This document shows, piece by piece, positions 1 to 6,786 of a stretch of 64,000 nucleotides of DNA. Made by a program: the position numbers and the translations under genes. Each line of letters opens with the position of its first letter. The stretch's first letter is position 1. The notes below the pieces were generated by a model. That model was not told the DNA's origin, did not search any database, and worked only from the letters and a program-made list of their open reading frames with translations. Source of the DNA: JB111 sp049856295 (GTDB lineage Bacteria; Actinomycetota; Actinomycetes; Actinomycetales; Actinomycetaceae); contig NZ_JBNDMZ010000004.1 of assembly GCF_049856295.1 (NCBI RefSeq), positions 1-64,000 of the forward strand. The letters are read 5' to 3'.

Positions 1-4
1 GCTA

Positions 5-950
5 GGGCATGTCTCTAAAGCAGGTGGTTGAGCCATTGGGTGACGGCTCGCAGGACGGCTCCTGCTCGGTAGGTCAGTGCGAGCTTGTCGTAGCGGGTGG
101 CCAGCGCGCGCCATTGTTTGACATCGCTGTATCCGCGTTCGATGACGTTGCGGCCGCGGTAGGCCTCGGTGTCCAGTCCGACGGGCCGGCCACCGCGTGA
201 GCCGCGGTTGCGCCGGTGTTGCTGCTGGTCGCGGGGCTCGGGGATGACGCATTTGATGCCGCGACGGCGCAGAGCCTGCCGGGTGGCGCGCGAGGAGTAG
301 GCCTTGTCGCCACGCAGCATGTCCGGTCTCGTTCGAGGGCGACCGGGCCCGGCTCGGTCGATCGAGAGGGCATCGAGCAACGGGCGCAGCATGGGTGAGT
401 CGCCGCCCTGGCCGGGCCCGCACAGGATCACCAGGGGTAGTCCGTGCCCGTCGACGAGCTGATGGATCTTTGTCGACAGTCCGCCTCGGGAACGGCCCAA
501 CGCGTGATCAGGAGGCTCGACGCGCAGATTCTTGTGATTCCACAGCTCCCCCTGTGGTGCGGGCCAGGTTCGTGCCGTGCTGGTGAGCGCGGCAGATCGT
601 GGAGTCGACCGCGACCGACCAGTCCAGCTCTCCTTGGGCGTCGGCGCGGACCAGGAGAGCGTCGAGGACCCGGTCCCAGGTTCCGTCCTGAGCCCAGGCT
701 CGATGGCGCTTCCAGACGGTCTGCCAGGGCCCGAACTCCTCGGGCAGATCTCGCCAGGCCAGACCGCACCGGTAGCGGTAGATGATTCCCTCGATCACCT
801 GGCGGTGATCCCGCCTGGGTCTACCTGACCAGGGACGTTGAGCAGGCAACAGCGACTCGATCGTCTCCCACTGCGCGTCGGACAACACACTTCTGCGACT
901 CATCCACCCAGACTCACGCACACCCGGGCCACCGCTTAGGAGACACGCCC
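5..950 (-). mobile_element. Complete IS5-family insertion sequence
   Basis: The element is about 946 bp with imperfect terminal inverted repeats. The left end begins GGGCATGTCTCTAAAGC and the reverse complement of the right end begins GGGCGTGTCTCCTAAGC. The dinucleotide TA stands immediately outside each end (3-4 and 951-952), which fits the TA target duplication of many IS5-family elements of the IS427 type. It carries one transposase on the minus strand, split over two frames. It sits about 100 bp downstream of the last gene of a five-gene dehydrogenase array and interrupts no recognisable gene. The termini and duplication are seen in the sequence; the family is inferred from the transposase. 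Confidence 0.88.
15..903 (-). CDS. IS5-family transposase, two frames joined by a +1 frame change
   Basis: The first part starts at 903 (MSRRSVLSDAQWE) and ends at 508; it holds the N-terminal DUF4096-type region and the first catalytic Asp (AVDST). The second part, ending at 15, lies in the +1 frame relative to the first. It holds the second Asp (LRGDKAYSS) and the DDE Glu (NVIERGYSDVKQWRALATRYDK). Continuity is regained if one base is skipped in a run of five G near 552-556, giving TTGELWNHKN and onward. IS5/IS427 elements often make a fused transposase by frameshifting, so this may be programmed rather than decay; a sequencing error or disabling mutation is also possible. The ATG at 903 is chosen because it opens the conserved N-terminus; no strong ribosome binding site is seen. 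Confidence 0.85.
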
Positions 951-1051
951 TAGGGGCCGCACTCGTCCGGTGCCTGCCCGTTCGCGCGTTCCCGGTGGGG
1001 ACGAGCCGCATCAGCTCGCTCCTCACCGGGAAGGCGCTCCACTCCTGGTTC

Positions 1052-1885
1052 TCAGTACTGCGACATGCCCTGGTCGACGTTCATCGCCAATCCGGTGGTC
1101 CAGGTGGACTCGTCGGACAGGAGGTAGAGAATCGCGTTGGAGATCTCCCTCGGCGACATGAAGTTCGGGTCACCCTCCGGCCGCGGCCACACGTTGGCCA
1201 TCGGCAGAATGCCCGGGCTCTCCCGATCGAGGTCACCGATGATTCCCATCGCTCCGTTGCCCATGAGGGTGTCCACCGGTCCCGGATGGATGGTGTTCAC
1301 CCGAATTCTCTGCTTCGACATCTCCATAGCGAAGGACTTGCCGAGCGCCGTGACGCCGAACTTGGCCGCGTTGTACGGAGCGTTGAACGGACCGGCCTTG
1401 ATGCCGTTGGCCGACGAGATGAGAACGATCGAACCGCCGTTGCCCGCGTCGATCATCGTCGGCGCGGCTGCGCGGACCGTGTTCCACACGCCCGTCAGAT
1501 TGATGTCGATCGTCGTCTGCCACTCCTCCTGCGAGAAGGCGTGCCAGTGATTGATGTTGGCGATTGCTGCGTTCGCCACGATGCCGTCGAGGCGGCCACC
1601 GAGCTCTGCCACGCCCTTGTCGACGACCTCCTTGAGGCGATCCGGGTTCCGGACGTCGCCCTCCTCAGCGATGATCCGCCTGTCCAGCGCCTCGACCTCT
1701 CGGACGGTCTGCGCCAGGTCATCCGGACTCGCGGGCTCGTACTGGGAGAAGCCCTCGACCGGTCCGGCGATGTCCATCGCGATGATGTCGGCGCCCTCCT
1801 CGGCCAGGCGCAGCGCGTGGCTGCGTCCCTGCCCTCGGGCGGCCCCGGTGATGAAGACGACCTTGCCTTCCATACGTCCTGCCAT
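1052..1885 (-). CDS. Mycofactocin-coupled SDR oxidoreductase, paralogue 1
   Basis: A 277-residue classical short-chain dehydrogenase. The Rossmann motif TGAARGQG lies near residues 13-20, the NNAG-equivalent is VANAAI, and the catalytic Ser is in SIVLISS with the Tyr/Lys pair in PYNAAKFG. The stretch after beta-strand 3, around EVEALDRRII, is the extra segment typical of the mycofactocin-dependent SDR family (carveol-dehydrogenase-like), in which the nicotinamide stays bound and mycofactocin is thought to be the external electron acceptor. It is the last and most divergent of five tandem copies: its C-terminal half (MGIIGDLDRES) departs from the others. The ATG at 1885 follows GAAGGAG by 10 nt in a leader shared with its sisters. 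The substrate, presumably an alcohol, cannot be told from sequence. Confidence 0.9.
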   Translation of the reverse strand: MAGRMEGKVVFITGAARGQGRSHALRLAEEGADIIAMDIAGPVEGFSQYEPASPDDLAQTVREVEALDRRIIAEEGDVRNPDRLKEVVDKGVAELGGRLDGIVANAAIANINHWHAFSQEEWQTTIDINLTGVWNTVRAAAPTMIDAGNGGSIVLISSANGIKAGPFNAPYNAAKFGVTALGKSFAMEMSKQRIRVNTIHPGPVDTLMGNGAMGIIGDLDRESPGILPMANVWPRPEGDPNFMSPREISNAILYLLSDESTWTTGLAMNVDQGMSQY

Positions 1886-1927
1886 GATTCGTGACTCCTT
1901 CGTCGTGAGTGTGGTGGTCGAGGTCGA

Positions 1928-2764
1928 TTACTTGATGAGGGTGCCCGCGTCGACGGGCAGCGGGACGCCGGTGATGAACCGCGCCTCGTCCGAGGCGAGG
2001 AACAGAAGGGCGTTGGAGATGTCGCGCGCATCTACCCAGGGGGTGGGAAGCACCTGCATCCCCTTCGAGACCTCCCCGAACTGCTCCCGGGTGGGATGCT
2101 CCTCGGCCGGGAGGAAGAGCTTCCATGTCGCGTCGTTCTGGATCATGGGCGTGTCCACCTGGGTGGGGTGGATCGAGTTGACGCGAATGTTGTCGGGCCC
2201 GAGCTCCAGCGCGAGCGAGCGCATGAGTCCCACCACCCCGTGCTTCGCAGCGACGTAGTGCGCGGAGTTCGCGTACGGCATGAGGCCGGCGGCCGAGCTC
2301 GTCAGCACGATCGAGCCGCCACGCCGTCCGGCCTTCATGTGTGGAATGGCGGCTCGGCACGTGTTCCACACGCCGGAGAGGTTGATGTCGATCATGTCCT
2401 TCCAGACCTCGACCGGCAGCTCGTGCGCCGGGGCGAGTCCGGAGATGATCCCCGCGTTGCCGGAGACGATGTCGATGCTGCCAAGCTCCGCGACGCCCTC
2501 GTCGGCCAGCGCCTTGACGGCCTCCGCGTCGCGCACGTCGACCTTGCGAGCGATGATCCGGCGGTCGAGCGCCTCGACCTGCCTCACCGTCTCGGCAAGG
2601 TCCTGTTCCGTGGCACCGGCGTACGGCACGTTGGGGACGTCCTCCGCGATGTCGAACGTGATGATGTCGGCGCCCTCCTCGGCCAGGCGCACGGCGTGGC
2701 TACGACCCTGCCCCCGCGCACCTCCCGAGATGAAGGCGACCTTGCCTGCTACTCGTCCTGCCAT
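1928..2764 (-). CDS. Mycofactocin-coupled SDR oxidoreductase, paralogue 2
   Basis: A 278-residue classical SDR with TGxxxGxG-type glycine motif SGGARGQG near residues 13-20, conserved GNAG, Ser in SIVLTSSAAG and Tyr/Lys in HYVAAKHG. The family insert VRQVEALDRRIIARKVDVRD after strand 3 marks it as mycofactocin-coupled. It is expected to oxidise an alcohol with tightly held NAD, passing electrons to mycofactocin. It lies 42 bp upstream of paralogue 1. The start is supported by GACGAAGGAGT 14 nt upstream, the same leader block that precedes paralogues 1 and 3. It is very similar in length and motif order to paralogues 3 and 4, so the set probably arose by tandem duplication. Confidence is high for the family and low for any specific substrate. 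Confidence 0.92.
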   Translation of the reverse strand: MAGRVAGKVAFISGGARGQGRSHAVRLAEEGADIITFDIAEDVPNVPYAGATEQDLAETVRQVEALDRRIIARKVDVRDAEAVKALADEGVAELGSIDIVSGNAGIISGLAPAHELPVEVWKDMIDINLSGVWNTCRAAIPHMKAGRRGGSIVLTSSAAGLMPYANSAHYVAAKHGVVGLMRSLALELGPDNIRVNSIHPTQVDTPMIQNDATWKLFLPAEEHPTREQFGEVSKGMQVLPTPWVDARDISNALLFLASDEARFITGVPLPVDAGTLIK

Positions 2765-2828
2765 GACTCCAGACTCCTTCGTCGTGATCAGTGGTGAACC
2801 GTTCGCGACCTGTCAACTGGGGGCGGCA

Positions 2829-2854
2829 CCCCGGCGCGGCCGCCTACGCCGGGG
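2829..2854 (-). terminator. GC hairpin downstream of SDR paralogue 3
   Basis: An 8-bp stem, CCCCGGCG (2829-2836) with CGCCGGGG (2847-2854), lies 10 nt past the stop codon of paralogue 3. There is no T tract, as is common in high-GC actinomycetes. A near-identical block follows paralogue 4, so it was copied with the gene. Termination or 3'-end stabilisation is inferred. Confidence 0.5.
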
Positions 2855-2864
2855 CACCGATGGG

Positions 2865-3701
2865 TCAGAGCGAACCGCCGGCGTCGATCGGGAGCTGGAC
2901 GCCGGTGATGTAGCGCCCCTCCTCCGACGACAGGAAGACGATCGCGTTGGAGATGTCGACCGACTGGACCCACGGGATCGGCAACACGTGCAGCGATCGC
3001 GACGCCTCGGCGAAGTCGTCCTCGGTCGGGTTCTCGAGGTCGGGCCGGAAGATCTTGATCTGCGCGTCGTGCATGATCATCGGCGTCTCGACCTGGGTGG
3101 GGTGCACCGAGTTGACCCGGATCGAGTGCGGACCGAGCTCCTTGGCGAGCGTCTGCATGAGGGAGACAACGCCGGCCTTGGCGGCCGAGTAGTGCGCGAT
3201 GTTCGCGTTCGCCCGCAGGGACGCACCCGAGCTCGTCAGCACGATCGAACCGCCGTTGCCGGCCGCGATCATGTGCGGGGCCGCGACCTTCGTCGTGATC
3301 CACTGGCCCGTGAGGTTGATGTCGATCATCTGCGCCCACGCCTCGTGGTCGAGCTCGATGGTCGGCATCATCGGGCCGGAGATCCCGGCGTTGGCGCTGA
3401 CGATGTCGAGCCGGCCGCCCAGCTCGGCGACCGAGGAGTCGACGAACGCCTGCATCGCCGCCTCGTCCCGGATGTCGACCTTGGCGGCGATGATCCGGCG
3501 GTCGAGCGCCTCGACCTGACGCACGGTCTCGTCCATGTCGGCCTGGGTGCCGCCCGCGTAGGGGATCAGCGGCACGTCCTCGAGGAGATCGACGCCGATG
3601 ATGTCTGCGCCCTCCTCCGCGAGCCGGACCGCGTGACTGCGACCCTGCCCCCGCGCGATACCGGTGATGAAGGCAACCTTGCCCTCGAGGCGACCCGTCA
3701 T
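2865..3701 (-). CDS. Mycofactocin-coupled SDR oxidoreductase, paralogue 3
   Basis: A 278-residue classical SDR: TGIARGQG near residues 13-20, SANAG, Ser in SIVLTSSGAS and Tyr/Lys in HYSAAKAG. The segment VRQVEALDRRIIAAKVDIRD after strand 3 and the C-terminal region (HPTQVETPM ... ITGVQLPIDAG) match the mycofactocin-coupled SDR family. It presumably oxidises an alcohol with non-exchangeable NAD. ATG 3701 is preceded by ACGACGAAGGAG. The 100-bp spacer to paralogue 2 contains a GC hairpin whose flanks are repeated after paralogue 4, showing that gene and 3' spacer were duplicated as one unit. Confidence 0.92.
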   Translation of the reverse strand: MTGRLEGKVAFITGIARGQGRSHAVRLAEEGADIIGVDLLEDVPLIPYAGGTQADMDETVRQVEALDRRIIAAKVDIRDEAAMQAFVDSSVAELGGRLDIVSANAGISGPMMPTIELDHEAWAQMIDINLTGQWITTKVAAPHMIAAGNGGSIVLTSSGASLRANANIAHYSAAKAGVVSLMQTLAKELGPHSIRVNSVHPTQVETPMIMHDAQIKIFRPDLENPTEDDFAEASRSLHVLPIPWVQSVDISNAIVFLSSEEGRYITGVQLPIDAGGSL

Positions 3702-3766
3702 GTCGTCAAGCTCCTTCGTCGTCGTGGGAATGCGTGTGCCGCGGTGCTGCGGCCCGTGCGGGCGGC

Positions 3767-3794
3767 GCCCCGGCGCGGCCGCGCACGCCGGGGC
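3767..3794 (-). terminator. GC hairpin downstream of SDR paralogue 4
   Basis: A 9-bp stem, GCCCCGGCG (3767-3775) with CGCCGGGGC (3786-3794). The hairpin and its flanks (CACCGATSGGTCAGAGCG) match the spacer behind paralogue 3, so this is a duplicated 3' module. A terminator or mRNA-end hairpin is likely. No T tract is seen. Confidence 0.5.
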
Positions 3795-3803
3795 ACCGAT
3801 CGG

Positions 3804-4640
3804 TCAGAGCGTGAAGCCGGCGTCGATCTTCAGCTGCGTACCCGTGACGTAGCGACCCTCGTCCGAGGAGAGGAAGAGGATGGCGTTCGAGAGATCCACG
3901 GGGTCGATCGCCGAGATCGGCAGGGCGTGCAGCGCCTGCAGCCGCTCGCGGAAGACCTCCTCGGTCGGGTTCTCCAGGTCCGGGGCGAACAGCTCGTAGA
4001 GCGCCTGGTTGAGCACCATCGGGGTGTTGACCGAGGTCGGGTGGATCGTGTTGACGCGGATCCGGTGCGGGCCGAGCTCCTTGGCGAGCGTCTTCATCAG
4101 CCCGACGACGCCGTGCTTGGCCGCCGTGTAGGAGCCGACGTTCGGCGTGCCGAGGATCCCCGCGGTCGACGACGTGAGCACGACCGACCCACCGTTGCCG
4201 GCCTCGATCATGTGCTTGGCGGCGGCCTTGACCGTGTGCCAGACACCCTTGAGGTTGATGTCGAGCATCGTGTCCCAGTCCTCCTCGGACTCCTCGATCG
4301 CCGGGGAGCCGAAGGTGAAGATGCCGGCGTTGGCCGACACGATGTCGAGGCGCCCGCCGAGCTCAGCGACGCCCTCGTCGACGACGGCGGACACAGCCGC
4401 GAAGTCGCGCGCGTCGGCGACCCGGGCGACGATCCGGCGGTCCAGGGCCTCGACCTGGCGCACCGTCTCCGCGAGGTCCTCCTCGGTCGGCGCCGGGTAC
4501 TTGACGCCCTCGACCGGCGCGGCGATGTCGAACGTGATGATGTCCGCGCCCTCCTCGGCGAGACGCACCGCGTGCGAGCGCCCCTGCCCGCGTGCACCTC
4601 CCGAGATCAGCGCAACCTTGCCCTCGAGACGGCCAGCCAT
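3804..4640 (-). CDS. Mycofactocin-coupled SDR oxidoreductase, paralogue 4
   Basis: A 278-residue classical SDR with SGGARGQG near residues 13-20, SANAG, Ser in SVVLTSSTAG and Tyr/Lys in SYTAAKHG, plus the family insert VRQVEALDRRIVARVADARD. The open frame extends to a TTG at 4649. The ATG at 4640 is preferred because AAGGAG then sits 9 nt upstream, and because it gives the same MAGRLEGKV N-terminus and 278-residue length as the sister genes. The role is inferred to be alcohol oxidation feeding the mycofactocin pool. The 193-bp gap upstream (4641-4833) holds no gene. It includes a slightly AT-richer stretch with the palindrome CATCCGGATG, which might hold a separate promoter. Confidence 0.92.
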   Translation of the reverse strand: MAGRLEGKVALISGGARGQGRSHAVRLAEEGADIITFDIAAPVEGVKYPAPTEEDLAETVRQVEALDRRIVARVADARDFAAVSAVVDEGVAELGGRLDIVSANAGIFTFGSPAIEESEEDWDTMLDINLKGVWHTVKAAAKHMIEAGNGGSVVLTSSTAGILGTPNVGSYTAAKHGVVGLMKTLAKELGPHRIRVNTIHPTSVNTPMVLNQALYELFAPDLENPTEEVFRERLQALHALPISAIDPVDLSNAILFLSSDEGRYVTGTQLKIDAGFTL

Positions 4641-4833
4641 ATCGATCAACTCCTTCGTGTCGTGATGCTCAAACGGATCTCTCGGTCATGACGGACGTGG
4701 GGCGGGCGGTCCGCGCCGGTCGCCGGGCGCCACCTGCGGCTCGCCGCCTGTCCTCGTCGTCACCGGCTCCAACTCATGCATCCGGATGGATATTCCGGGC
4801 TGAGTCCGTCCGCTACAGCTTCCCGGCCACACG

Positions 4834-5667
4834 TCACCCGATGTGGTTCCCGGCGTCGACCGGGAACTCGATGCCCGTGACGTACCGCGCCTCGTCCGAC
4901 GCGAGGAACAGCAGCGCGTTGGACAGGTCGATCGACTCGATGAGGTCGACCGGGTACGGGTTGAGCGTGTGCGTCACCTCGAGGAAGTCCTCCTTGGTCG
5001 GGTTCTCGAGGTCGGGCCGGAACAGGTCGTACATCGGCTGCATGAACGTCATGTCCGTCGCCACCGTCGTCGGGTGGATGGTGTTGACGCGGATCTTGTC
5101 CTTCGCGAGCTCGAGCGCGAGCACCCGCATGACCCCGATGACACCCATCTTCGCGGCGACGTAGTGCACGACGTTCTGGGCCGGCTTGAGCGCGACGACA
5201 GAGCTCGTGATGGTGATCGACCCGCCGCCGGAGGCACGCAGGTGCGGGATCGCCGCGTTGCACGTCTTCCACACACCGGTGAGGTTGATGTCGATCATGT
5301 CCTGCCAGGTCTGCTCGTCAATCTCCTCCGACGGCCGGAAGCCCGAGACGATCCCGGCACCGGCGGAGACGATGTCGAGCCGCCCGAGCTCGGCCACACC
5401 CTCGTCGAGCACCTCGGTCAGGCGGGCGGAGTCCCGGACGTCGGCCTGCCGCGCGACGATGCGCCGGTCGAGCGCCTCGACGGCCCGGACCGTCTCGTCC
5501 ATCTCCTCCTGGGTCCCCATCGCGTAGGGCGCCGTGGCGATGTCCTCGAGGATGTCGACGGCGATGATGTCGGCCCCCTCCTGCGCGAGCCGAATCGCGT
5601 GACTCCTGCCCTGGCTCTTGGCCGCGCCGGTGATGAAGGCGACCTTGCCCTCGAGTCGTCCTGCCAT
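4834..5667 (-). CDS. Mycofactocin-coupled SDR oxidoreductase, paralogue 5
   Basis: A 277-residue classical SDR with TGAAKSQG near residues 13-20, SAGAG, Ser in SITITSSVVA and Tyr/Lys in HYVAAKMG. VRAVEALDRRIVARQADVRD is the mycofactocin-family insert. It is the first gene of the array and reads away from the MftR-like regulator, so their promoters share 5668-5928. The frame is open to a GTG at 5682, but ATG 5667 with GAGGAG 6 nt upstream gives the conserved MAGRLEGKV start. Its glycine motif (AAKSQG) differs from the ARGQG of its sisters, suggesting an older split or relaxed selection. Substrate unknown. Confidence 0.92.
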   Translation of the reverse strand: MAGRLEGKVAFITGAAKSQGRSHAIRLAQEGADIIAVDILEDIATAPYAMGTQEEMDETVRAVEALDRRIVARQADVRDSARLTEVLDEGVAELGRLDIVSAGAGIVSGFRPSEEIDEQTWQDMIDINLTGVWKTCNAAIPHLRASGGGSITITSSVVALKPAQNVVHYVAAKMGVIGVMRVLALELAKDKIRVNTIHPTTVATDMTFMQPMYDLFRPDLENPTKEDFLEVTHTLNPYPVDLIESIDLSNALLFLASDEARYVTGIEFPVDAGNHIG

Positions 5668-5845
5668 GGTTGTGCTCCTCACGTCGGTGTGGTGGTGCGC
5701 GCGACCGAGGAGGGCACCCGCCTCTCGGTCGTTCGCCGGGTCCCGCGCGCACGAGGCCGCGGGCGGCGGATCAGGCCGAGGACGGTGCCGTGGTGGACTG
5801 GGTCATGCGTTCCTCCTCGAACGGTCGCCAGGGCCTCGTCCTGAT

Positions 5846-5863
5846 GTGTGGGCCAGCCCACAC
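5846..5863. promoter_or_regulatory. Perfect inverted repeat in SDR/mftR divergent region
   Basis: GTGTGGGC-CA-GCCCACAC is a perfect 8-2-8 inverted repeat between the divergent SDR array and the MftR-like gene. It could be an operator or a transcript hairpin. No binding data are implied. Confidence 0.4.
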
Positions 5864-5883
5864 GATCCTCATGGGAGCGTATA

Positions 5884-5898
5884 TGACACTGAGTGCCA
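5884..5898. promoter_or_regulatory. Candidate MftR operator overlapping divergent promoters
   Basis: TGACACT-G-AGTGCCA is a 7-1-7 inverted repeat with one mismatch, 30 nt before the MftR-like start. On the minus strand a TATACG -10-like hexamer abuts it, with TTGCAG just upstream. A TetR dimer bound here could therefore control both directions. This is inferred from symmetry and position. Confidence 0.45.
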
Positions 5899-5928
5899 CT
5901 GCAATGGATTCCTGAAGGGGACGGAGCG

Positions 5929-6672
5929 ATGCAGGACGACGTCAGCGACGACGGGGCGGGCGGCGGCCCGCGCGCCCCGGCACGGCCCACCGGAGACGAC
6001 GACACGACGACGAGCGGTCCCGACGACCGGGCCGCGACCGGTTCCGACCGACCCCCCGGCCGCCCTCGCGCGACGACGCACCACGAGCTCGCCACGATCG
6101 GCGTCGAGCTCTTCACCGAGCACGGGTACGCCAACGTCTCGGTCGAGCAGATCGCCGCCGCGGCCGGCGTCTCCCGGCGCACCTTCTTCCGCTACTTCGA
6201 GACAAAGGCGGACGTGGTGTGGGGCGACTTCGAGGCGGAGGTCGAGCGTCTGCGTGCCGCCCTCGCCGAGGTCGACGACGACGTCCCGATGATGGCGGCG
6301 CTGCGGACCGCCGTGGTCGACTTCAACCGCGTCCCGCCGGAGGGCATGGCGCAGCACCGCGCACGCCTCCGCCTCATCCTCACCGAGCCCGACCTCATCG
6401 CCCGATCCCTGCTCAAGTTCCAGGGCTGGCGACGCGCGATCGCCGAGTTCGCGGCCCGCCGCCTCCAGGCCGAGGCCTCCGCCTTCGGCCCCCAGCTCGT
6501 CGGCGAGGTCGCACTGTCCGTCGCCGTCGCCGCCTACCGCCAGTGGATCCCGAGGCGTTCAGCCGACCTCGCCACCTGCATCGACGCCGCATTCGACGCG
6601 GTCACGGACCTTGAGCTGCTCGACGCCGACGTCTCCGCCGCCCTCACCGCGCGCCTCGACCCACCCCGTTAG
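5929..6672 (+). CDS. mftR: MftR-like TetR-family regulator
   Basis: A 247-residue TetR-family repressor. After a disordered, Gly/Asp-rich 45-residue leader come the TetR helix-turn-helix (SVEQIAAAAGVSRRTFFRYF, 71-90) and the motif VVWGDFEAEVERLR (WGDF 98-101). That motif, with RLRLILTEPDLIARSLLKFQGWR and AVAAYRQW, is characteristic of the mycofactocin-system regulator. In mycobacteria MftR controls the mycofactocin locus and responds to an acyl-CoA. Here it is divergent from five mycofactocin-coupled SDR genes and convergent with an MftG-like gene, which supports the name. The frame is open to 5893, but ATG 5929 is chosen because GGACGGAG lies 3-10 nt upstream. Two inverted repeats upstream are candidate operators, which would also give autoregulation. 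Confidence 0.82.
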   Translation: MQDDVSDDGAGGGPRAPARPTGDDDTTTSGPDDRAATGSDRPPGRPRATTHHELATIGVELFTEHGYANVSVEQIAAAAGVSRRTFFRYFETKADVVWGDFEAEVERLRAALAEVDDDVPMMAALRTAVVDFNRVPPEGMAQHRARLRLILTEPDLIARSLLKFQGWRRAIAEFAARRLQAEASAFGPQLVGEVALSVAVAAYRQWIPRRSADLATCIDAAFDAVTDLELLDADVSAALTARLDPPR

Positions 6673-6786
6673 CACGTCGCCCCCAGGACCATCACCGACG
6701 ACGACGAACCCCGCGTCACCCCTCCGCCGGAAACAACGACCCTGGCCGGAGGGCCGGCCACAGCAGTTCCGTCGCCCACCGCGCCG

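Noticed and set aside
2280..4691. An 803-residue open frame on the plus strand across the SDR array
   Set aside because: It is the antisense shadow of five SDR genes on the minus strand, Arg/Asp-rich without family motifs. The minus-strand frames carry all conserved SDR residues.
4641..4833. Remnant of a sixth SDR gene in the gap between copies 4 and 5
   Set aside because: No SDR motif is readable in any frame of the 193 bp; only a short palindrome is seen.
5668..5928. Possible hidden mftA precursor gene between the SDR array and MftR-like gene
   Set aside because: No short frame ending in a CGVY-like tail is present on either strand.
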